Assembly: GCA_016195405.1 (NCBI GenBank)
Contig: JACPZP010000109.1
Location: forward strand, 1 to 44,753
DNA from: Planctomycetota bacterium
Lineage (GTDB): Bacteria > Planctomycetota > Planctomycetia > Gemmatales > Gemmataceae
DNA length: 44,753 nucleotides
Direction: 5' to 3'
Made by a program: the position numbers and the translations under genes
Shown: in pieces, positions 24,236-32,592 of the stretch
How the letters are laid out: each line of letters begins with the position of its first letter
How positions within the stretch are numbered: position 1 is the first letter of the stretch
Notes under the pieces: model-generated
Databases searched by the model: none
What the model was told of the DNA's origin: nothing
What the model saw: only the letters and a program-made list of their open reading frames with translations

Positions 24236-25390
24236 TCATTCCACGACGTACTCCATGATGCCCTCGAACTGCCCCGCTTTGCTGGCTTGATAATTGCCGC
24301 CGATCTTGAGTGTGCCGCGGGTAGGGACGCAGTAGCCTTCAAACTGATTGTTGCGGCGCTCCAGGAACGTGAACTTGCCGTTGTTGATTAAGGCCATGAA
24401 CTGGTAATCGTTGGATTGAATGCGGAAGGTGTATCGCTTGCCTTCTTTCAGCGTGCGCGAAATCGGCGCTTCCTTCACCTGCGTCTTCTTGCTTTGGATG
24501 CTGTAAATCTTGACGGGCTCCTTGAAGTCGTCCGCGAGAAGGGCCTTTTTCACTTGTGCGACGGGAAAACCCAGATTGAAGAACTCACTGGAGAAACGCG
24601 GCCGCTTTTCAAACTCCTGGCGGCTAAGCGGCTTGGACTGAAGTTGCCACTTGTCCTCGATAGGGAAGTGCGTGAAGAGAAGCTGATCGGAATCGACCTC
24701 GAAATAGTACTCGCGGAACATCTTCTTAAACTTCTTGTCCTGCACCGTGCCCGCGCCCCAGGTGGGATCTACCAAGTACCACTTCTCGCTCAACTTGAAG
24801 GCGTTCCAAGAGTGAGTGAGAATCGAATCCGCGTTGTCCTTCGAGTATCCAGCGCCGCGCGCGTGGCCGCGAATCTGCACGGCTTCGACGCCGGCCTCCT
24901 TACAGAGCGCGACAAAGATGCGGGCGTAACCCTCGCAGACGCACTTGCGATTCTTTAACACGCCGGCGACCGTATTGTCGCCCAGATTCTTTGCGAGGAA
25001 GCCGTCGACATCGTAAGCGATGCGGTCGGTGATCCAGCGATAGATGGCTCGCACCTTGTCCAGATCGTTTTTGGCCGGCTTCGCGAGGTATGCCGCCAGG
25101 CTGTCGACGGATGCTTCCGCTTCCGGCGTGGCCGCGAGCGCGCGCTTATCGATTAAGGGGAATAGTTTCTCGCGGGCGGCGAGATCGTGCGGTTCGCCTG
25201 CGACGAGATCGCCGGCGGTTGCCTGCGATTTAGCTTTGGCTCCGTCTTCGCGCCCACCCGAAGGAATCGCTTGATTCGGCCAGGCAACGACAACACACGC
25301 CAGTGCAGCCGTCAGAAGCGCCCCGATCGATCGTTGGGCGTTGTAGGCGAGTGTTGAGTTGACCATAAGGTCTCGAAGGCGAGCGGCCAT
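24236..25390 (-). CDS. Secreted transglutaminase-like protein
   Basis: A 384-residue protein with a hydrophobic N-terminal segment (IGALLTAALACVVVAW) suggesting secretion. The central domain is transglutaminase-like, with Cys152 in KCVCEGYARIF, His193 in LTHSWNAF and Asp208 in WYLVDPTWG making the triad. The order DKVRAIYRWITDRIAYD, then the Cys, His and Asp motifs, is as in the KY-type transglutaminase/protease family. A C-terminal beta-rich domain follows. It may be a protease or cross-linker in the envelope. A start at 25366 (MVNSTLAYN) would give a more usual signal peptide. Divergent from the thiolase gene. Confidence 0.8.
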   Translation of the reverse strand: MAARLRDLMVNSTLAYNAQRSIGALLTAALACVVVAWPNQAIPSGGREDGAKAKSQATAGDLVAGEPHDLAAREKLFPLIDKRALAATPEAEASVDSLAAYLAKPAKNDLDKVRAIYRWITDRIAYDVDGFLAKNLGDNTVAGVLKNRKCVCEGYARIFVALCKEAGVEAVQIRGHARGAGYSKDNADSILTHSWNAFKLSEKWYLVDPTWGAGTVQDKKFKKMFREYYFEVDSDQLLFTHFPIEDKWQLQSKPLSRQEFEKRPRFSSEFFNLGFPVAQVKKALLADDFKEPVKIYSIQSKKTQVKEAPISRTLKEGKRYTFRIQSNDYQFMALINNGKFTFLERRNNQFEGYCVPTRGTLKIGGNYQASKAGQFEGIMEYVVE

Positions 25391-25453
25391 TTATAATGAA
25401 GGCAAGTCTTGTGAATTCTACTCCGCTGCTGTGGACCAGGCCAAGGTAAAGCC

Positions 25454-26611
25454 ATGCGACACGCCGTCATCATTGAAGCCGTGCGCACGCCCATCGGCCG
25501 TGCCCATCCTGACAAGGGCATGTATCGCGATGTGCGGGCCGACGATTTATCCGCGGACATCATGACCGCCCTGCTCGAACTTGCTAAGGTGCCTGCGGCT
25601 TTGATCGAAGACATCCACTGGGGCTGCGTCCAACAGCAGAAGGAGCAGGGCTACGACATTGCCCGCATGGCGGCGCTAATCGCCGGCTTCCCGATTGAAG
25701 TTCCGGGCGCCACGGTCAACCGCAATTGCGGCTCCAGCTTGCAAGCGCTCCACCAGGCGGCTCAGAGCATCTCTGCCGGTTGCGAGGACGTGCAAATCGC
25801 CGGCGGCGTCGAGCATATGCACCATGTGCCGATGGAGGCCGGCTTCGATCCCAGCCCGCGCTACGCGAGCCGCCACGGCCTGGCGACTCTCAACATGGGG
25901 CTGACGGCGGAATACCTCGCCCAAAAGTATCAAATTAGCCGTCAGGAACAGGACGAGTTCGCGTACCAAAGCCACAGGAAGGCGGCGGCGGCGACCGATT
26001 CCGGCGCATTTATGAAGGAGATCATACCCACCTGGGGCCGGGATGCCGAGGGCCGCAAACAGATCATGAAGGTGGACGAGTGCATTCGTCGCGATAAGAG
26101 CCTGGAGGCCCTGGCGGCGCTGAAACCGGCCTTCAATCCCGATGGCGGTACGGTGACCGTCGGCAATGCCAGCCCGCTCAATGTCGGCGCGGCTGCGCTT
26201 TTGGTGATGTCAGAGAAAAGGGCGAAGGAACTGGGCCTGACGCCGAAAGTGAGGATCCGGGCAATGGCGGTCGCCGGCGTCGATCCGTCGGTGATGGGCA
26301 TCGGCCCCGTGCCCGCGACCCACAAGGCGCTGGAGCGTGCCGGCCTGACGCTCGACGAGATCGATCTGATCGAGATCAACGAGGCCTTCGCGGCTCAGAC
26401 GTTGGCCGTCATTAGGCTACTTGGCGTAAACGCGGAGAAGGTCAACGTCCACGGCGGCGCACTTGCAATCGGCCACCCGATGGGCGCCAGCGGCGCGCGG
26501 ATCGCGACGACGCTGATTCACGCGATGATGGACAATAAGGCGAGATTCGGCTTGGCGACCATGTGCATCGGTGCGGGACAGGGGATTGCGACGGTATTTG
26601 AGGCGGTTTGA
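25454..26611 (+). CDS. fadA: Thiolase, acetyl-CoA C-acyltransferase
   Basis: A 385-residue thiolase that cleaves 3-ketoacyl-CoA with CoA in fatty-acid beta-oxidation, or runs in reverse to form acetoacetyl-CoA. Active-site residues are visible: Cys92 in NRNCGSSLQAL, the NEAFAAQ motif, His341 in GHPMGASG and Cys371 in MCIGAGQG. The VRTPIGR opening is typical. No fadB-type partner is adjacent, so it could equally be a biosynthetic acetyl-CoA acetyltransferase. The symbol is tentative. It is divergent from the transglutaminase gene. Confidence 0.9.
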   Translation: MRHAVIIEAVRTPIGRAHPDKGMYRDVRADDLSADIMTALLELAKVPAALIEDIHWGCVQQQKEQGYDIARMAALIAGFPIEVPGATVNRNCGSSLQALHQAAQSISAGCEDVQIAGGVEHMHHVPMEAGFDPSPRYASRHGLATLNMGLTAEYLAQKYQISRQEQDEFAYQSHRKAAAATDSGAFMKEIIPTWGRDAEGRKQIMKVDECIRRDKSLEALAALKPAFNPDGGTVTVGNASPLNVGAAALLVMSEKRAKELGLTPKVRIRAMAVAGVDPSVMGIGPVPATHKALERAGLTLDEIDLIEINEAFAAQTLAVIRLLGVNAEKVNVHGGALAIGHPMGASGARIATTLIHAMMDNKARFGLATMCIGAGQGIATVFEAV

Positions 26612-26703
26612 TGGCGGCTAAAGCGGTTTGGTGACGGGGGGGTCGAACACTTTGCATTCATTTATTCAGAACACAGACCCAGGTCCTGAAACGAATATTT
26701 CGT

Positions 26704-27095
26704 TCATGAAACGAAACGTGCATCTCGCGCGGAACCAATGAACGGCGACTCTTCGGGCACCACCAATAACGCGAAAAAGCGACGGCCGAGGGCGAGTTGT
26801 CTGCAGCACTCTTCTTGACCGATGAATAGCAACCCGCACAACCAGCGTCGATCCTCGCGCCACGCCATGTCCGCTCGGACGATCTCGAATACGCGACCGC
26901 CACCTTCTGGAATTTCAAAATTGAAACCATTGTGGAGCGCGTCGAGGTTTCGGCTGTCGGGCCCCAGAGCATAGCCGAACTGCTCCTCCCAGCACAGAAG
27001 CCGGCCCAACTCCGGGATGGCCACCAATAAACCGGAGCGGCAATCGAAAGTGTCGATACCGTAGCCTTGGCGGATCGTTCCGCAAACGCCGCCAT
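26704..27095 (-). pseudogene. Barstar-like inhibitor gene with apparent frameshift near the 5' end
   Basis: One frame encodes a barstar-like protein: YGIDTFDCRSGLL, then FGYALGPDSRNLDALHNGF (compare the barstar GENLDAL motif), and a C-terminal FFALLVVPE strand. This frame is open upstream to a stop at 27127-27129 but offers no ATG, GTG or TTG before TTG at 27027, inside the domain. In another frame an ATG at 27095 has a strong SD (GGAGG, 6-base spacer) and starts MAAFAERSAK. A one-base shift near 27060 would join the two. It could be a decayed gene, a sequencing error or a recoded gene. Barstars inhibit barnase-type RNases; no barnase gene is seen here. Confidence 0.5.
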
Positions 27096-27149
27096 TCCGT
27101 TCCTCCGGCAGCCTCCGCCGTTTAACTTAAGAACCCACGAAAGCGGCGT

Positions 27150-27587
27150 TTATGTTTCTTCGACTTCAATTTGCCAGCCCGAGAGTTGGCTGGCAAGTTC
27201 GCGGTTCTCACCCCGGAGGCCCAGAACCAGGGATGCCTGATCGGCCTTGACGACGACTACGGCTCGGTGCTGCTCCGAATGGAGGATGACCTCTTCAATG
27301 GCCGCCGGCGCAAGTGCGTTGGCGATCAGCTGTTCGGGGGAATCATGCCACCGGAATACGTCGATGCGCTCTCCACCCAGGGCACCGACAATCTTCTTAA
27401 TGCGGGCGCCCCGCAGGCCGACGCAAGCGGCAATGCAATCGACAGACGCGTCCTTGCTTTGCAAGGCGAGCTTGCTGCGGCGTCCGGGCTTTCGAGCAAT
27501 CGCCTTGATCTCGACGCTTCCCGCTGCGATCTCCGGAACCTCCTGCACGAAGAGGCGGGCGATGAGGCCGGCGTCGTCGTCTGCCAT
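27150..27587 (-). CDS. Stand-alone NusA-type double KH-domain protein
   Basis: A 145-residue protein matching only the C-terminal KH1-KH2 region of transcription factor NusA. It has LIARLFVQEVPEIAAGSVEI, ARKPGRRSKLAL, a first KH loop GLRG (57-60), GERIDVFRWHDSPEQLIANA, and a second KH loop GLRG (123-126) with GWQIEVEE. The NusA N-terminal polymerase-binding domain and S1 domain are absent, and the open frame begins only a dozen codons upstream. It would bind RNA but probably not RNA polymerase in the NusA manner. It may be a paralogue or a fragment that became a gene. Same strand and close to its neighbours. Confidence 0.8.
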   Translation of the reverse strand: MADDDAGLIARLFVQEVPEIAAGSVEIKAIARKPGRRSKLALQSKDASVDCIAACVGLRGARIKKIVGALGGERIDVFRWHDSPEQLIANALAPAAIEEVILHSEQHRAVVVVKADQASLVLGLRGENRELASQLSGWQIEVEET

Positions 27588-27623
27588 GGAATCGGACCCC
27601 GTGTAAGAACTGGTTTTGAACGC

Positions 27624-28013
27624 TTATTTTCCGAATACCCCGCCGCCCGCTTCTTTCCAAAGCTGATACCCGTCCAGTTCTTCCGCTCTAACCTCCGTCG
27701 TCGCCAACAAAACGGCCTTCCAACTCTTGAAATCTCTTTCACTGATCGGCAAGTGCCCCAATCCGAAACCGTCCTTGTCCTTTACGCTGCCCAAAGACAA
27801 CTCCTCTACCTTGATCGAATTGGGACGGGCAGCAAACTTGTTTTTGTAGACTCGAACGTGCACGACTCCTGGCTCGAGTTTCAGAATCTTGACAACCCCA
27901 TATTTGCCGTCGCCGTTGTCGATCGAGTAGATGCCGCCTTCAGTCATGGAATTCCCTCTTGAGCAGCCTGTGGCAGCTAGGCAAAGCAAAAGAATGATTC
28001 TACGATGCATCAT
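27624..28013 (-). CDS. Small putative lipoprotein, unknown function
   Basis: A 129-residue product with a signal peptide (MMHRRIILLLCLAATGC) and a candidate lipobox ending at Cys17. The mature part is short and beta-rich, with GGIYSIDNGDGKYGVVKIL and VVHVRVYKNKF followed by a charged C-terminus. I do not recognise a family. It is the first of three same-strand genes spaced about 20-60 bases apart (lipoprotein, KH protein, barstar-like). The 188 bases upstream, to the sulfotransferase gene, hold no convincing gene. Confidence 0.65.
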   Translation of the reverse strand: MMHRRIILLLCLAATGCSRGNSMTEGGIYSIDNGDGKYGVVKILKLEPGVVHVRVYKNKFAARPNSIKVEELSLGSVKDKDGFGLGHLPISERDFKSWKAVLLATTEVRAEELDGYQLWKEAGGGVFGK

Positions 28014-28201
28014 GAGAGTCGATTCTAGCTTGGCTCGGTCGGGTGTTCAAGCCAATGGCATACAACAGCAAATGGCGACTTGCGTCCGGCATAACACCGA
28101 CGCCCCCGCGATTGAATTGGTCTGAAAGCATCGCTTCAGCTTTCCGGAAGATGCACTGACCACCTTGGTCACGATTCTCGAAGGGACATCGCCTTTCCAC
28201 T

Positions 28202-29335
28202 CTAATCCGCCGATTGATAGCCATAGCGCTCAATCACTTTCCGCCACCGTTGCGCGATCGTCGCCCGTTCCACCTCGCTTAGCGCGTACTTGTTCGTCTC
28301 ATAGCCCTTAATCGTCGCCAAATACGCCTGCAAGCGCGGCAAGTACTCGTCAATTCCTCCCAACCGAAAATGCTCGTACACCTTCCTCATCTCGCCGACA
28401 GGGTCGCGCACCAGATCCTCGTAGCGCAGCTCGTAGAACTGTTCCGGCGCGAGCAGCTTTTTCCCTTCTTCCAAACGTTCGTAAAGCCGCGTGAAGTTGT
28501 TTAGGACCAAATCCTCCAGCCCGGCGAAGGTCGGCTTTTGAAGGCCCTGCGCGCGATAAAGCGTTTTCCACAAGTTCACGGTCGACGGATAGACCGCGTA
28601 AGGATCGCGGACGATGTGCAAGAACAAGGCGTTCGGGAACATCTCCTTGAGCACTTTAATGCGGGCGGTGTGCGGCGGCGACTTGAGGACCAGGCGCTTG
28701 CCGGTTTTGTAAGTGATCTGTTTCAGAAACTGCGTCAGGGCGCGTTTCCAGCTTCGCAGCGCGCCTGGTCGCACGCCTCTCAGGTCGAGGAACTCCTGGT
28801 ATTGCGGCGGGTGATTCGGGAAGGCGATCGTCAGATACGGCGACGGCTGGCCCAACATGCACATCGCGAACTCGTCTTCTTGAGGCCGATCGAAGCCGGC
28901 CTTCATGTTGTCCATGAGCCGCCGGCCGGGAATCAAAAACCACAAGAATCGGCTCACGAGCTTCTCGGTAAGAAGGAAATGATTCGGTTCGAGGCACTCG
29001 TAAGTGGTCGGGTAGCCGTGGCGTGGGTCGAGGATCATGAATTCGTGCAGGAGCGTGGTACCGGTCCGCCAGTGACCGAGAATGAAGATCGGCGGCTCTT
29101 TGATCTTGGTTCGGCGGATGCGCCGGCCGTAAATGGCTTCCTGAATCCACTTCAACAACGTATGCCAGAAGCTGACGAAGGTGACGATAATTGCGATGTA
29201 CAGGAACGACCAATGGATCTTGAAGCGATTGCGGGCCAGCAGCTTCAACCAGGCAAGGAAGTCGCACCCTTGCCACATGCGCGGCGCCCACGGCGTCTCT
29301 TGGGGCGGGGCGGATGGTTTGGTGACCAGTGTCAT
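28202..29335 (-). CDS. Sulfotransferase family protein
   Basis: A 377-residue sulfotransferase that would move sulfate from PAPS to a sugar, lipid or peptide acceptor. The 5'-phosphosulfate loop is PIFILGHWRTGTTLLHEF (about 82-99) and the 3'-phosphate site is HIVRDPYAVYPSTVNLW. A hydrophobic segment (FLYIAIIVTFVSFWHTLL) near the N-terminus suggests membrane attachment. Such enzymes are numerous in planctomycetes. The start is ATG at MTLVTKPSAP; the longer open frame adds an unlikely basic extension. It lies 77 bases downstream of rarD on the same strand. Confidence 0.88.
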   Translation of the reverse strand: MTLVTKPSAPPQETPWAPRMWQGCDFLAWLKLLARNRFKIHWSFLYIAIIVTFVSFWHTLLKWIQEAIYGRRIRRTKIKEPPIFILGHWRTGTTLLHEFMILDPRHGYPTTYECLEPNHFLLTEKLVSRFLWFLIPGRRLMDNMKAGFDRPQEDEFAMCMLGQPSPYLTIAFPNHPPQYQEFLDLRGVRPGALRSWKRALTQFLKQITYKTGKRLVLKSPPHTARIKVLKEMFPNALFLHIVRDPYAVYPSTVNLWKTLYRAQGLQKPTFAGLEDLVLNNFTRLYERLEEGKKLLAPEQFYELRYEDLVRDPVGEMRKVYEHFRLGGIDEYLPRLQAYLATIKGYETNKYALSEVERATIAQRWRKVIERYGYQSAD

Positions 29336-29412
29336 TGTCTTCGCTCGGTGCGAAACCAGTCTTCTAAAGAAGACTTTTCTATGGGAATTTGTGGGAGCGA
29401 CACGCGCCTTTG

Positions 29413-30336
29413 TCAATCCGCGAGCGGCGTCGGTTCCTCAACTTTCGGAGCGCGGCTCAGGCGATGGGAACGGATCGAATCGACAGTGAACACAGCCAGC
29501 CCCGCCCATATGAACCCGAAACTCAGCAAGCGCTCGGCGTCGAAGTCCTCGCCGAGGACAAGCACCGCGAGAAGAAACTGGAGGCTCGGTGAGAGGTATT
29601 GCAAGAATCCCAGCGTGGACAACGGCAACCGCTGAGTCGCCTGGCCGAAGCACAGCAGAGGCACGGCGGTAACCACGCCGCTGCCCATGAGGAGAAGATC
29701 GAGTCGCAGGCTGTCGGCGCCCAGCGAGGCCCGCGCGCTTGCGTGCAAGTACACGAGATACGCTCCCGCCAAAGGCCAGAGAAAGAGCGTCTCCGCGGAT
29801 AGCCCGATAAGTCCGTCGACGGGGAGCTTCTTGCGCACCAATGCATAGAAACCGAAAGAAAACGCCAACGCGAGCGCGAGTCCAGGAAACTCGCCGGCAT
29901 TAACCGTCAACAGGACGACGCCGGTGCACGCCGCGGCCAGCGCCACCCACTGGAGTGGCCGCAGTCGCTCTCGAAAAAACAGCATTCCCAAGAGCACGTT
30001 GACAAGCGGGTTGATGAAGTAGCCGAGAGCGCCCTGAGCAACCTGATGCGACACGACAGCCGTGATGTAAAGGTACCAGTTGCAGCCGACCAACAAGGCG
30101 GACAGGATGAGGTTCCAGCGAACCCAAGGCGTCCGCAGCGCCAGCCAAAGCGATTGCCACCGGTGCGAGAGCGCGATCAAAAGCGCGAGGAAGACGAGCG
30201 ACCAGACGACGCGCTGTGCGAGAATCTCCGCTGCCGGCACGACGTCGCGCAGGGCGACAAAGTAGAGGGGCACGAGGCCCCAAGAACCGTAAGCGACAAG
30301 TGCATAGATCATTCCCTCGCGTGTCTTGCCGGTCAT
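29413..30336 (-). CDS. rarD: EamA-family transporter, RarD type
   Basis: A 307-residue membrane protein with about ten transmembrane helices in two EamA repeats. The opening GMIYALVAYGSWGLVPLYF, EILAQRVVWS, SHQVAQGALGYFINPLVNVL and LPLSTLGFLQYLSPSLQFLL are hallmarks of the RarD subgroup. The substrate is not firmly established; related DMT-superfamily proteins export metabolites. It is divergent from ptsI, with 65 bases between the start codons. Confidence 0.9.
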   Translation of the reverse strand: MTGKTREGMIYALVAYGSWGLVPLYFVALRDVVPAAEILAQRVVWSLVFLALLIALSHRWQSLWLALRTPWVRWNLILSALLVGCNWYLYITAVVSHQVAQGALGYFINPLVNVLLGMLFFRERLRPLQWVALAAACTGVVLLTVNAGEFPGLALALAFSFGFYALVRKKLPVDGLIGLSAETLFLWPLAGAYLVYLHASARASLGADSLRLDLLLMGSGVVTAVPLLCFGQATQRLPLSTLGFLQYLSPSLQFLLAVLVLGEDFDAERLLSFGFIWAGLAVFTVDSIRSHRLSRAPKVEEPTPLAD

Positions 30337-30401
30337 CGAGATTAGGATAGGGCCAAAGCGCTCAAATTGACCGATTTTTTCAGGCGTGCTACATTGACCC
30401 T

Positions 30402-32159
30402 ATGCGAAAAGGAGTGCCGATTTCCCCCGGCGTCGTGGTGGCGCGGGCGTATTGCGTGGATGAAGCCCTGGCCCGCCGCGAGCCGTTGCGTCTGGAAGAA
30501 GCGGCCCTGTCCGCGGAGGTGAGCCGCTTCGACACCGCCCTCTCCGCCGCGGGCAAAGAACTCGATGGCCTGGCCAACCAGGTCAGGCGCCAACTCGGCG
30601 ACGATGAGGCGGCCATCTTTCGCGGCCAGCGTCTGCTCTTGCGCGACCCGTCGCTGATCACCAAGGTCAAGACCGCCATCCTCGAAAAACGCATCGACGC
30701 CTCGTCGGCGCTGCATGAGGCGCTCGAGGAGTACGCGGCGCTTTTCGCGCAAATTCACGACCCCTATCTCAAGGAGCGCATGGCCGACGTCCGCGACGTG
30801 ATTAGCCGCCTCGTCGCCAAGTTGGCCGCGAATCCGTCACACGGCGAATGTTTAACGTGTGATGAGCCGGTCGTGCTGGTGGCGACGGAGGTTCTGCCTT
30901 CGCAAGCAATGGCGTTTCGGCGCCTCAAGATCGCCGGCATCGTCACCGAGACCGGCGGTCCCACGGGCCATGCGGCAATTCTGGCACGTTCCTTGGGCAT
31001 TCCGTCGATTGCGGGCCTCGCAGGAGTGTGTCGGGAGGTGGCCACGGGCGACCTGCTCGCGGTTGATGGCAGGCAAGGGCACGTTCACATCCGGCCCGAT
31101 CCGGAGACCGAGGCCGCCTACCGCAAGCTGCAGCGCGAGTATTTCGACCTGCGTGATCGGTTGGTGATCGAGAATCGCGCACACCAAGCGGTGACACGCG
31201 ACGGCGCCCAGGTCGAATTGCTCGCCAACGTCAACGGACCGGCCGACGCGGAGATGGCGGTCCGCACCGGCGCCACGGGAGTCGGGCTGTACCGCACCGA
31301 GTATCTCTTCCTAACCCACGCGACGGTGCCCTCCGAGGAAGAGCAGCTGGCGGAATACAAAGCGGTCATCGAGGCGGCGCCGTGCAAGCGCGTCACAATC
31401 CGCACGCTCGACTTGGGCGGCGACAAGGTCGTTCCCTACATGGGCGAGCGCCGGGAGGCCAATCCGTTCATGGGTTGGCGCAGCATTCGCCTGACGACGG
31501 CCTATCCGGAGTTCTTTCAGACGCAGTTGCGGGCAATTCTGCGCGCCGGCTTATACGGCGAGATACGCATCCTATTCCCCATGGTGACGACGTTGGAAGA
31601 GGTCCACAACCTCAAAGAGCTTTTGGAGGGAACCAAGGCGAAGCTGCGCCGCGACGGCATTCCATTCGCGGACAAGATGCCCGTCGGGATCATGCTGGAA
31701 GTCCCCGCTGCCGCCCTTTGCGTGGGCGCGTTGTTGCCGGAAGTGGATTTCGTCAGCATCGGCTCCAACGACCTGACCCAATACCTGATGGCCGCCGACC
31801 GGGACAACCCCAAAGTCGCTCACTTGTGCGAGCCCTTCAGCCCGCCGGTTTTGCGCTTGCTGCGCCACGTGCTCAAGGTGTGCGGCCGGCACGGCAAGCC
31901 GGTGACCTTGTGCGGCGAGATGGCCGGCCGGCCGCGCTGCTTCTTACCGCTGTTTGGCATGGGCCTGCGGCAACTGAGCATGAGCCCGGCCTTCGTACCC
32001 ACGATCAAGGAATTGGTCCGCAACTCGACCGTGGATATCGCTCGCAAAGTGGCGCGGCGAGCGCTGCGGCTCACGACTTTTCACGATGTACGGAATTTTC
32101 TGACCAGAGCTACGAGAAGGGTTTGTCCCAACGTAAGTTTACTCGACACGCGTAATTAG
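30402..32159 (+). CDS. ptsI: Phosphoenolpyruvate-protein phosphotransferase (PTS enzyme I)
   Basis: A 585-residue enzyme I, which takes phosphate from PEP onto a histidine and passes it to HPr. The N-terminal domain has the phospho-histidine loop GGPTGHAAILARS with His190; many enzymes I have TSH where this has TGH. The barrel has GATGVGLYRTEYLF, TIRTLDLGGDK, SIGSNDLTQY and active-site Cys504 in LCGEMAGRP. No HPr, EIIA or sugar permease is adjacent. In organisms with few sugar PTS permeases, enzyme I often serves regulation. Start ATG at MRKGVPISPG, divergent from rarD. Confidence 0.92.
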   Translation: MRKGVPISPGVVVARAYCVDEALARREPLRLEEAALSAEVSRFDTALSAAGKELDGLANQVRRQLGDDEAAIFRGQRLLLRDPSLITKVKTAILEKRIDASSALHEALEEYAALFAQIHDPYLKERMADVRDVISRLVAKLAANPSHGECLTCDEPVVLVATEVLPSQAMAFRRLKIAGIVTETGGPTGHAAILARSLGIPSIAGLAGVCREVATGDLLAVDGRQGHVHIRPDPETEAAYRKLQREYFDLRDRLVIENRAHQAVTRDGAQVELLANVNGPADAEMAVRTGATGVGLYRTEYLFLTHATVPSEEEQLAEYKAVIEAAPCKRVTIRTLDLGGDKVVPYMGERREANPFMGWRSIRLTTAYPEFFQTQLRAILRAGLYGEIRILFPMVTTLEEVHNLKELLEGTKAKLRRDGIPFADKMPVGIMLEVPAAALCVGALLPEVDFVSIGSNDLTQYLMAADRDNPKVAHLCEPFSPPVLRLLRHVLKVCGRHGKPVTLCGEMAGRPRCFLPLFGMGLRQLSMSPAFVPTIKELVRNSTVDIARKVARRALRLTTFHDVRNFLTRATRRVCPNVSLLDTRN

Positions 32160-32221
32160 AAAAAGAACGACTGTAGGGGGTATCCGGGTGGGCCAAGATA
32201 GGGGGAAAATCAAAAAGATTC

Positions 32222-32249
32222 TTGATGTTCTCAACGGGACCGATATATT
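32222..32249 (+). promoter_or_regulatory. Candidate sigma-70-type promoter for the 62-aa gene
   Basis: TTGATG (32222-32227) and TATATT (32244-32249) are separated by 16 bases. A perfect hairpin GCCCACC/GGTGGGC (32262-32278) would lie at the start of the leader, which ends with the SD AAGGGG 8 bases before the ATG. Promoter activity is inferred from sequence. Confidence 0.5.
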
Positions 32250-32313
32250 TAATTGTTGCCAGCCCACCAGGGGTGGGCGGCTAAGAAAGGTTGTGCTGTA
32301 AAGGGGATGTGAC

Positions 32314-32502
32314 ATGAGTACGATGGTGATGGAGCTGGATTTCATCGAAGAGTTGCGTCTGCGGCGTTGGGCCCGCGAAAATTACGTGGAGCCCGATAAA
32401 CGCTCGCAAAAATGGCACCCTATCATCCACGAGGAAATGGAGAAGAAGGACAACGAGGCAGGCTCCCCCTTCGCTAGCCCTACCTACGCTTGGAACAGCT
32501 GA
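32314..32502 (+). CDS. Small 62-aa cytosolic protein, unknown function
   Basis: A short, highly charged protein starting MSTMVMELDFIEELRLRRW, with no signal peptide or membrane segment. The Trp and Tyr content and the C-terminal FASPTYAWNS are distinctive. The gene has its own candidate promoter, a leader hairpin and a good SD (AAGGGG), which makes it more credible than its length alone would. It lies 90 bases before the RdgC-like gene and may be in the same transcript. No family recognised. Confidence 0.7.
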   Translation: MSTMVMELDFIEELRLRRWARENYVEPDKRSQKWHPIIHEEMEKKDNEAGSPFASPTYAWNS

Positions 32503-32592
32503 CAACCATCCCGTCCCATAAGTCAACCCGAGGCCGATTCCTCCACCCGGAGGCGACGACCTCGGGTTCTTTGTTTTTCCTTGGGTTTCTCC

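Noticed and set aside
26658..27095. 145-codon minus-strand frame read straight from the ATG at 27095
   Set aside because: After about ten residues the product is Arg/Ser/Trp-rich and unlike a protein, while the barstar-like pattern is in another frame. I treat it as the start of a frameshifted gene.
28000..28233. 77-codon minus-strand open frame between the lipoprotein and sulfotransferase genes
   Set aside because: It overlaps the ends of both neighbours and has no SD or recognisable pattern.
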